From positions 1-5,904 of the forward strand of contig CAMCQX010000115.1 in NCBI GenBank assembly GCA_945876985.1: a DNA stretch of 5,904 nucleotides, written 5' to 3'. Shown piece by piece: positions 1 through 5,433 of this stretch. Position numbers and translations under genes: made by a program. The notes beneath the pieces are model-generated. The model saw only the letters and a program-made list of their open reading frames with translations, did not search any database and was not told the DNA's origin. The first letter of the stretch is position 1; each line of letters begins with the position of its first letter. The stretch is from Chitinophaga pinensis (GTDB taxonomy: Bacteria > Bacteroidota > Bacteroidia > UKL13-3).

Positions 1-1091
1 TCAGCACTTCGGTAGTTTTTTGTTCCTTTCCATTCATTTAATCTATCGTAGCGAGGTACATTATTACTATTCGAAAATTGAAAATTAAACACATGTTGTT
101 TGTTTTTATTTTGTTGGAAAAGTGCCTTATACATTAAATCGTATTGCGAATAAGCCGTTCCAATTTGTAAAGCAGGATCTGCATTTTTAGTCATAGTATC
201 TCGGTTATTAATTCTAGTAGCATAATAATTTCTTTGGTAAATGCTGTCGCCATCTATGTTTTCTTTATTGGTTCCTTGTCTCAAATCGCCAAACGAACTA
301 TTGGTAATGCTCATTAAATGTGCGCATTTTTCAAAACCAATATTTGCATCGTAATGAAAAGTACCCTCATTATTTACCGAACCAAATCGCATGTAACCAT
401 TGCTTATATTTTTGTTTAAAATAGGTTTCATGGTTTCAAAATACATGACACCACCCAATGCATCGCTGCCATAAATTACACTTCCTCCACCAAATAATAT
501 TTCGGATTTAGCTAACATATTTTGGTCAATTCGCAATACGTTTTGTAAATGACCACCACGGAATATGGCATTGTTCATTCTAATTCCATCAACTACTAAT
601 AACACTCTGTTCGATTCAAAGCCACGTAGTATTGGACTTGCGCCACCCTGCTGACTTTTTTGAACAAATACATTTCCACTTTGTTCCAATAAATCACCCG
701 TGTTTTGCCTGTTTTGAAACTGAATGTTGGCTTGTGAAATACTTTGAATTTGCCTGGGCACATCATTATATTTTTCGTTAAAACGATTGGCAGAAACCAC
801 CACTTCATTCATTTTTAAGGTAGACGGTGTTAAATAAAAAACTACTGTATCTATTTTTGTTGGTGTAGTTGTTTCAATGGTAAATGTTCTGTATTCAGGA
901 TGAGTAATGGTAATGGTTGTTTTACCAAAAATATAAGTGTTTTCTGAAAAGAAAATTTCGTAATCAGTAATTACGTTATTTGTTGATTTATCGAGTATTT
1001 TAAAGGTTTGCGTGTGGGCGCTTTGGAAAACAAATAGGCATAAAAATAACTCCAAATATTTATTAAATATTGCTTTGTAAAATATTCTCAT
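1..1091 (-). CDS. TonB-dependent outer-membrane receptor, hemoglobin/transferrin/lactoferrin type (N-terminal part, cut by window edge)
   Basis: I translated this by hand from the ATG at 1091-1089; it stays open for 363 codons to the left edge, so the C-terminal half or more (most of the beta-barrel) is missing. Residues 1-28 look like a signal peptide with a hydrophobic core at about 14-24. Residues 29-90 resemble a short, degenerate carboxypeptidase-like regulatory domain. A TonB-box-like EVVVSANRF lies at 96-104. The plug follows at about 108-225, with ILRGFESNRVLLVVDG at 154-169, RMNNA at 171-175 and SVIYGSDALGG at 204-214. The barrel begins with FGDLRQG (267-273), AYSQYDL (313-319) and VPRYDRL (345-351). 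From memory, these motifs are typical of Bacteroidota receptors in the heme/hemoglobin/transferrin-type family. Such proteins import a ligand across the outer membrane using TonB/ExbBD energy. The true substrate (heme, iron complex or other) is not shown, and the diagnostic barrel motifs lie outside the window. It diverges from the DUF4175 gene. The start is the ATG that gives a complete signal peptide. Confidence 0.93.
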   Translation of the reverse strand, partial: MRIFYKAIFNKYLELFLCLFVFQSAHTQTFKILDKSTNNVITDYEIFFSENTYIFGKTTITITHPEYRTFTIETTTPTKIDTVVFYLTPSTLKMNEVVVSANRFNEKYNDVPRQIQSISQANIQFQNRQNTGDLLEQSGNVFVQKSQQGGASPILRGFESNRVLLVVDGIRMNNAIFRGGHLQNVLRIDQNMLAKSEILFGGGSVIYGSDALGGVMYFETMKPILNKNISNGYMRFGSVNNEGTFHYDANIGFEKCAHLMSITNSSFGDLRQGTNKENIDGDSIYQRNYYATRINNRDTMTKNADPALQIGTAYSQYDLMYKALFQQNKNKQHVFNFQFSNSNNVPRYDRLNEWKGTKNYRSA

Positions 1092-1097
1092 AGGTTG

Positions 1098-1105
1098 GCA
1101 AAATA
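1098..1105 (-). promoter_or_regulatory. Weak candidate -7 element for the receptor gene
   Basis: On the minus strand the bases read TATTTTGC, one T short of the Bacteroidota -7 consensus TAnnTTTG. A TTG lies 23 bp further upstream, in ATTATTGG, which is a tolerable -33 spacing. The element sits only six bases before the ATG, so use of this promoter would give an essentially leaderless mRNA. That makes it doubtful, and the real promoter may be elsewhere in the 106-bp divergent gap. Confidence 0.2.
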
Positions 1106-1144
1106 CGAATGAAATTGATAATTAAAACCAATAATTTGCCATTA

Positions 1145-1170
1145 AAAATTCAAAATTCAAAATTCAAATT
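1145..1170. repeat. AAAATTC heptamer repeat in the divergent promoter region
   Basis: Three head-to-tail AAAATTC units (1145-1151, 1152-1158, 1159-1165) are followed by a partial unit, AAATT (1166-1170). The tract lies just upstream of the -7 candidate of the DUF4175 gene, where a -33 element would be expected. It contains no TTTG on the plus strand. It could act as a curved or UP-like A/T tract, or it may simply be slippage-prone sequence; no function is demonstrated. Confidence 0.6.
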
Positions 1171-1177
1171 AAATTTA

Positions 1178-1185
1178 TAAATTTG
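1178..1185 (+). promoter_or_regulatory. Candidate Bacteroidota -7 promoter element for the DUF4175 gene
   Basis: The bases TAAATTTG, followed by C, match the known Bacteroidota primary-sigma -7 consensus TAnnTTTG exactly. No clear TTTG is present about 17-23 bp upstream, where the AAAATTC repeat lies instead. A start site some 6-8 bases downstream would fall near 1191-1193, leaving a leader of only about 5-7 nt before the ATG at 1198. The match is direct; promoter activity is inferred. In an A/T-rich gap a chance match is possible. Confidence 0.4.
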
Positions 1186-1197
1186 CTACAATAATTT

Positions 1198-4100
1198 ATG
1201 ACTAGCAATTACCAAGTATTAATACATAAAATAGACGCGTTTATTCGCAAATACTACAAAAATCAACTGATAAAAGGTGCATTGTTTTTTGTTACCGCCT
1301 TTGTTTCTAGTTATTTGTTAATAGCCACTTTAGAGTATTTTGGAAGGTATAATTCGGCCATAAGAGCAACCCTTTTTTTTACCTATTTAGTCTTTACCTT
1401 TTTTTGTTTTGTAAAATATATTTTTATTCCAATAGCCGGAATTTTTAAACTCCGAAAAACCATTAATTACGAACAAGCATCACTCATTATTGGAAAACAT
1501 TTTACATCCATTAACGATAGTTTGTTAAATACGCTTCAACTTAAACAGGAAGCCGATGTTCAGGAACAAGACAATAGCTTGCTCATTGCAGCCATTGAAC
1601 AAAAAACAGCTCAACTGAATCCTATTTCTTTTCAAAGTGCCATTAACTTTAAAGCCAATTTAAAATATGTAAAATATGCTTTGGTGCCTTTGGCAATTAT
1701 TGTGCTTTTAAGTTTTGTAAATCCTGAATTGTTAAGCGATGGCGGCAAAAGAATTTTACAGTATAACACCATATTTAAACCAGTGGATCCGTTTGTATTC
1801 ACTGTTGTAAATAGAAACTTGGAAGCCGAACAATTTACTGATTATGATTTATTGGTAAAAATAAGTGGGAAACAAATTCCTGATGAAGTATTTATAAATA
1901 TTGAAGGCAATAATTATAAGTTGCAAAAGCAAGACAAAACACATTTTATTTATAGTTTTAAAAACCTTCAAAAAACTACGCCTTTTAGTTTACAAGCCGA
2001 TGAATTTATAAGTCGTGAATATGAAATAAATGTGGTGGCAAAGCCAATAATTTTAGGTTTTCAAGTAAAATGTAATTACCCAGCATACATAGGTAAAAAG
2101 AATGAAGTATTGAATAATCCATCAGATTTTTCAGTACCAGCAGGAACAGTTTTAACATGGAATTTTACCAGTAAACAAACCAGTAAAATAGAATTAGGTT
2201 TTGACAATAATATAGTAGCAGCCAAGGCCAACGATGAAGGACATTTTTCATTCAATAAAAAAGTATTTATCAGTCAAAATTATTTTATAAAAAATAGCAA
2301 TGAAACCAAAGCTAAAGGCGATTCAATGAATTATACTTTAAGCGTAATTGGCGATGCCTATCCTACCATTACCATTGATGAAAGAAGTGATTCAATAACT
2401 GGCAAACAAATTTATTTTATAGGTGACGGAACCGATGATTATGGATTAACAAAATTAACTTTTAACTACCATTTTTTAAGCAGTGACGACAAATCGAAAT
2501 TGAATAAAATAACAGTTAAATCCATTGCCATTGATAAAACTCAAAACCCAATGAGGTTTAATTATTATATCAATTTAACTGGAACAGGTATAGCTCCCGG
2601 TGATGAATTGGAATATTATTTTGAATTATGGGACAATGATGGCGTGTTTGGTGCTAAGTCTATAAAATCAAAATCTGTAGTATATAAAGCTGCCAATGAA
2701 AAGGAATTAAAAGAACAAAGCAGCAAAAATGCGGAAGCCATGAAAGATAAAATGGAAGATGCCCTCAAAGAAGCCAAACAATTACAGCAAGACTTGAAAC
2801 AATTGCAGCAAAAAATGCAAGAAAAACGAGAATTAACTTGGGAGGAAAAACGCAAAGCTGAAAGTATTTTAAAGCAACAACAAGAGTTGAATAAAAAAAT
2901 TGAGGAACTCAACAAAGAGTTTAAAATGAATAACCAAAAGGAGCAAGAATATCAAAAAGAAGCGGAAAATATTTTAGAAAAGCAACAACAAATTGAGAAA
3001 ATGTACAATGAGTTGATGAACGATGAAATGAAACAACTGATGAAGAAAGTGCAGGATATGATGAAGGAGCAGAACAAAGATGAGATGAAGAAGGAGATGG
3101 AGAATATGCAAATGAATAATAAAGATGTGGAGAAGGAGTTGGATAAAATGCTAGAAATGTATAAAGGCTTGGAGTTAGAGAAAAAGATGGATAAAGCCAC
3201 CAAAGACTTGGAAGATTTAGCAAAAAAACAAGATGATTTGGAAAAGAAATCGGATGACAAACAAAGCAATGCCGAAGATTTAAAGAAACAACAAGATGAG
3301 TTAAACAAAGAGTTTGACGAAATAAAAAAAGATTTAAATGACATAGAAAAAAAGAACAACGAATTAGAAGACAAGCAAGAATTAGCTGATACCAAAGAGG
3401 AAGAAAAAAGCATAGAAAAAGACATGCAAGAAAGCAGCGATGACTTAAAAGAGGGTAAACAAAAACAAGCCAAAAAGAAGCAAAAACAAGCTGCTGAAAA
3501 AATGCAGAAAATGGCTGAAAAAATGAAGCAAAAGAAAGCGGATGAGGAATCCGAACAAGCTGAAATTGACATCAATTCGTTAAGAGAAATTATTGAAAAC
3601 TTGGTGGAATTAAGCAAGCAACAAGAAGGTTTAATGCTTCGCTTTAAAGATATAAATGGTTATAATCCGCAATTTGTAACGCTAGGGCAGGAGCAACGTT
3701 ATTTAAAAGACAATGCTAAAATTATAGAAGATAGTTTAACTGCATTGAGCAAAAGAGTAGCTGAAATCAGTTCGTTTATTGACAAAGAAGTAACTAAAAT
3801 GAACTTTCATATGGATAAGGCTACTACTAATTTTGGTACCCGTAACATTCCTCAAATTAGAACCAGCCAACAAACAGCCATGACCCACATGAATAATTTA
3901 GCGGTAATGTTAAGTGATGTATTGAAACAAATGCAGAACGAACAAAATGGCAAAGACAGTGATGGAGAAGGCAAAAAAGGTGGTAAGCCAAAACCAGGAA
4001 AAGGCAAAGGAAAGGGCAAGGGTTCGGGCAATAAAAGCATGAGTCAATTGAAGAAAATGCAAGAAGAGCTGAACAAACAATTGCGCGAAGGGCAGAATAA

Positions 4101-4593
4101 AAATGGCAGTGAAAAAGGCAATAAACCGGGCCAAAAACCTGGCGAAGGTCAAGGAATGGGAAGTGAAGGTTTTGCTAGAATGGCTGCGCAACAAATGGCA
4201 ATTAGACAACAATTGCAAAAAATGATGAGCCAAATGGATGCCAAAGAAAAAGAAGGAATGGGCGGAAATGGAAAATTGCAAGAAATGCAAAAGCAAATGG
4301 AAGAAACAGAAAAAGAATTGTTTAATAAACGCTTAACGCAAGAAACTATTAATAGACAACAAGATATTTTGACCAGAATGTTAGAAAGTGAAAAGGCTGA
4401 AAAGAAACAAGAACAAGATAAAAAACGCGAAGCAGAACAAAGCAAGGAAAAGGACCGAACTGCACCTCCTCCGGCATTTGATAAATACATAGATAAGAAA
4501 AACAAGGAAACTGAAATATTGAAAACTGTTCCTACCGAACTAAAACCTTATTATAAAACCAAAGCCAACGAGTATTTGAAAAAAGCAAGCTGA
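1198..4593 (+). CDS. DUF4175 family membrane-anchored coiled-coil protein, 1131 aa
   Basis: This is a large inner-membrane protein of unknown function that I recognise as the Bacteroidota type of DUF4175. The N-terminus is basic, with RKYYKNQLIK at 17-26. Membrane segments lie at about 24-46, 57-80 and 159-176. By the positive-inside rule the N-terminus and residues 84-158 are cytoplasmic, and everything after 177 is periplasmic. Residues 180-498 are beta-rich and contain YPAYIGK (294-300), DDYGL (413-417) and PGDELEYYFELWDNDG (467-482), which fit the family. From about 500 a Lys/Glu/Gln/Met-rich coiled coil dominates. It is broken by Gly/Lys-rich linkers at about 918-950 and 964-991. The C-terminus, from PPP at 1090 to the end, looks like the usual family ending, so the gene seems complete. 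An in-frame TAA at 1192-1194 blocks any longer start, and the next in-frame ATG is hundreds of codons inside. It has no co-directional neighbour in the window. The coiled coil suggests a scaffold or envelope role, but that is inference. Confidence 0.95.
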   Translation: MTSNYQVLIHKIDAFIRKYYKNQLIKGALFFVTAFVSSYLLIATLEYFGRYNSAIRATLFFTYLVFTFFCFVKYIFIPIAGIFKLRKTINYEQASLIIGKHFTSINDSLLNTLQLKQEADVQEQDNSLLIAAIEQKTAQLNPISFQSAINFKANLKYVKYALVPLAIIVLLSFVNPELLSDGGKRILQYNTIFKPVDPFVFTVVNRNLEAEQFTDYDLLVKISGKQIPDEVFINIEGNNYKLQKQDKTHFIYSFKNLQKTTPFSLQADEFISREYEINVVAKPIILGFQVKCNYPAYIGKKNEVLNNPSDFSVPAGTVLTWNFTSKQTSKIELGFDNNIVAAKANDEGHFSFNKKVFISQNYFIKNSNETKAKGDSMNYTLSVIGDAYPTITIDERSDSITGKQIYFIGDGTDDYGLTKLTFNYHFLSSDDKSKLNKITVKSIAIDKTQNPMRFNYYINLTGTGIAPGDELEYYFELWDNDGVFGAKSIKSKSVVYKAANEKELKEQSSKNAEAMKDKMEDALKEAKQLQQDLKQLQQKMQEKRELTWEEKRKAESILKQQQELNKKIEELNKEFKMNNQKEQEYQKEAENILEKQQQIEKMYNELMNDEMKQLMKKVQDMMKEQNKDEMKKEMENMQMNNKDVEKELDKMLEMYKGLELEKKMDKATKDLEDLAKKQDDLEKKSDDKQSNAEDLKKQQDELNKEFDEIKKDLNDIEKKNNELEDKQELADTKEEEKSIEKDMQESSDDLKEGKQKQAKKKQKQAAEKMQKMAEKMKQKKADEESEQAEIDINSLREIIENLVELSKQQEGLMLRFKDINGYNPQFVTLGQEQRYLKDNAKIIEDSLTALSKRVAEISSFIDKEVTKMNFHMDKATTNFGTRNIPQIRTSQQTAMTHMNNLAVMLSDVLKQMQNEQNGKDSDGEGKKGGKPKPGKGKGKGKGSGNKSMSQLKKMQEELNKQLREGQNKNGSEKGNKPGQKPGEGQGMGSEGFARMAAQQMAIRQQLQKMMSQMDAKEKEGMGGNGKLQEMQKQMEETEKELFNKRLTQETINRQQDILTRMLESEKAEKKQEQDKKREAEQSKEKDRTAPPPAFDKYIDKKNKETEILKTVPTELKPYYKTKANEYLKKAS

Positions 4594-4597
4594 GATG

Positions 4598-4661
4598 CGG
4601 GTTTTCGGGTTGCGGGTTACGGGTTGCGAGTTGCGGGTTACGAGTTGCGGGTTGCGAGTTG
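4598..4661. repeat. CGRGTTR heptamer tandem tract
   Basis: Eight units in perfect 7-bp register run from 4606 to 4661: CGGGTTG, CGGGTTA, CGGGTTG, CGAGTTG, CGGGTTA, CGAGTTG, CGGGTTG, CGAGTTG. A ninth, CGGGTTT, lies at 4598-4604, out of register by one T. Positions 3 and 7 alternate only between G and A. The tract starts five bases after the DUF4175 stop codon. Tracts of this GGGTTGCGGGTT type are familiar to me from Bacteroidota intergenic DNA. The array could vary in length by slippage; no function is known to me. Confidence 0.85.
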
Positions 4662-4702
4662 AGAATGTTTGATGTTATGGTAAGCCAATTTTTTTGTCAT
4701 GG

Positions 4703-4777
4703 TGAGCCTGCCGAATCCATACACCTATTTGAATGATGAATGATGAATAGCCGTTCGCGGTTACTGAACTTGTCGAA
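4703..4777. repeat. Paired short direct repeat TGARCYTGYCGAA
   Basis: TGAGCCTGCCGAA (4703-4715) and TGAACTTGTCGAA (4765-4777) match at 10 of 13 positions, and every difference is a transition. The first follows GTCATGG (4696-4702) and the second follows GGTTAC. The phrases GTCATGGTGAGC and GGTTACTGAACTTGTCGAAG resemble interspersed repeats I associate with Bacteroidota genomes. A GAATGAT motif is doubled at 4731-4744 and recurs at 4794-4800. These are probably worn fragments of dispersed repeats; the exact boundaries are uncertain. Confidence 0.5.
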
Positions 4778-4804
4778 GTATAGCCAACGGTATGAATGAT
4801 GTAA

Positions 4805-4920
4805 AAACAAACACAAACAAACGTCATGTTGGAAGCATCTTCCTTGTTACAGGAGTTTGTTAGCTAATGGTTAGGTGCTTTGTTTGGAAGGAATCCCGCT
4901 AAGCGTGACTACGGAATGAC
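4805..4920. repeat. Palindromic repeat element, copy 1 (core only)
   Basis: An AAACAAACAC-like lead is followed by a core of 98 bp (4823-4920) that runs from GTCATG to GGAATGAC. The core shares roughly 85% identity with copy 3 by eye. Three internal palindromes line up with the other copies: GGAAGCATCTTCC (4831-4843), TTAGCTAA (4860-4867) and TCCCGCTAAGCGTGA (4894-4908). The last has one arm mismatch compared with the perfect form in copies 2 and 3. The core ends (GTCATGTTGGA and TACGGAATGAC) form an imperfect terminal inverted repeat. Unlike copies 2 and 3, the core is not followed by the ATCTGCG tail. Confidence 0.85.
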
Positions 4921-4937
4921 TTTAGGTACTGCTCAAC

Positions 4938-4968
4938 ACTTTGTCAAAGTTCAAGACTTTGACAAAGT
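4938..4968. repeat. Perfect 13-bp inverted repeat, weak terminator candidate
   Basis: ACTTTGTCAAAGT (4938-4950) and ACTTTGACAAAGT (4956-4968) are exact reverse complements with a 5-base loop, TCAAG. Each arm is itself a palindrome around its central T or A, so alternative folds exist. On the plus strand a short T run (4968-4971) follows, then nine A residues (4972-4980). This is the best hairpin in the gap for ending DUF4175 transcription. However, its stem is A/T-rich, the T run is short, and it lies 345 bp past the stop codon. It occupies the position of the tail seen in the other two repeat copies. Confidence 0.75.
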
Positions 4969-4990
4969 TTTAAAAAAAAAGCCAGCAGCT

Positions 4991-5196
4991 AAACAAACAC
5001 AAACAATCGTCATGCTGGAATCATCTTCCTTGTTTTAGGAGATGGTTAGCTAATGGTTTTGTGCTTGGTTTTCAAGGATCCCGCTAAGCGGGACTTCGGA
5101 ATGAACTGCGAAAGAGGTCGTACTATAAGCAAACTATCTGCGTTTATCTGCGCTATCAGCGGGCAAGCCATTAAACTAAAACACCAACAACGAGCT
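4991..5196. repeat. Palindromic repeat element, copy 2 (core plus ATCTGCG tail), tandem with copy 3
   Basis: The core spans 5009-5105 and holds GGAATCATCTTCC (5017-5029), TTAGCTAA (5046-5053) and a perfect 15-bp palindrome, TCCCGCTAAGCGGGA (5079-5093). A tail of about 90 bp follows, with ATCTGCG at 5136-5142 and 5146-5152 and ATCAGCG at 5155-5161. The unit ends at CAACGAGCT. Aligned by eye to copy 3 without gaps, at a constant offset of 207 bp, it shows about 17 mismatches in 206 positions (about 92% identity). The core's right end reads ATGAA rather than ATGAC, so its terminal inverted repeat is weakened. Confidence 0.92.
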
Positions 5197-5197
5197 A

Positions 5198-5403
5198 GAA
5201 CAAACACAAATAAACGTCATGCTGGAAGCATCTTCCTTGTTATGGGAGTTGGTTAGCTAATGGATTTGTGCTTGGTTTTCAAAGATCCCGCTAAGCGGGA
5301 CTCCGGAATGACTTGCGAGACAGGTCGTACTATAAGCAAACTATCTGCGTTTATCTGCGTTATCAGCGGGCAAGCCATTAAACTAAAACACAAACAACGG
5401 GCT
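5198..5403. repeat. Palindromic repeat element, copy 3 (core plus ATCTGCG tail)
   Basis: This is the best-preserved copy. The core spans 5216-5312 and starts GTCATGCTGGA and ends TCCGGAATGAC. These ends pair over 11 positions with one mismatch and one G-U. Inside are GGAAGCATCTTCC (5224-5236), TTAGCTAA (5253-5260) and TCCCGCTAAGCGGGA (5286-5300). The tail carries ATCTGCG (5343-5349, 5353-5359) and ATCAGCG (5362-5368) and ends at CAACGGGCT. No transposase or other protein is encoded in or beside it. It could be a non-autonomous mobile element, a REP-like intergenic element or a structured transcript end; the sequence alone does not decide. Confidence 0.92.
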
Positions 5404-5408
5404 ATGAA

Positions 5409-5422
5409 TTTTTTATAAAAAA
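5409..5422. repeat. A/T-only 14-bp palindrome past the end of the right-hand gene
   Basis: TTTTTTATAAAAAA is a perfect palindrome lying 11 bp beyond the stop codon of the minus-strand gene. A transcript from that gene would meet a U run here, but no GC-rich stem precedes it. It is at best a weak part of a transcript end, and in this A/T-rich DNA it may be chance. Confidence 0.3.
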
Positions 5423-5433
5423 ATAAACACTAT

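Larger units (their letters stand above)
4594..5433. other. 840-bp gene-free, repeat-filled gap between convergent genes
   Basis: I find no credible gene here. The contents, in order, are: a CGRGTTR heptamer tract (4598-4661); two short TGARCYTGYCGAA-like copies (4703-4777); a three-copy palindromic repeat (4805-4920, 4991-5196, 5198-5403) with a separate inverted repeat (4938-4968) between copies 1 and 2; and an A/T palindrome (5409-5422). The one open frame in the gap, 5053-5256 plus, starts inside one repeat copy and ends inside the next. The segment looks richer in G and C than the neighbouring genes. It sits between the 3' ends of two convergent genes, so it may hold their transcript ends, but no classical GC-hairpin-plus-T-run terminator stands out. 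Confidence 0.8.

Noticed and set aside
596..808. 70-codon minus-strand open frame
   Set aside because: It lies within the receptor gene in another frame, while the receptor frame encodes a clear plug domain here.
4004..4040. Gly/Lys repeat segment as a DNA-level repeat element
   Set aside because: It is in frame and codes for a Gly/Lys-rich linker between coiled-coil parts of the DUF4175 protein, so protein composition explains it.
2616..4505. Several antisense open frames under the DUF4175 gene (for example 2952-3617 and 3910-4296)
   Set aside because: The sense strand is extremely purine-rich because of Lys/Glu/Gln/Met codons, so antisense frames lack stops and read as Ser/Phe/Leu/Cys-rich low-complexity protein. 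They are composition artefacts.
4681..4695. T run at 4689-4695 as a terminator for the DUF4175 gene
   Set aside because: Seven T residues are present, but no stem-loop precedes them.
5053..5256. 67-codon plus-strand open frame
   Set aside because: It begins inside repeat copy 2 and ends inside copy 3, so it is made of repeat DNA. It has no recognisable protein features and no upstream signal.
4805..5403. Possible CRISPR array
   Set aside because: There are only three copies, each about 100-207 bp and diverged, with no short regular repeat-spacer pattern and no cas genes.
4805..5403. Possible insertion sequence
   Set aside because: No transposase reading frame exists in the block and no clear target-site duplication can be defined; a non-autonomous element remains possible and is reported as a finding.
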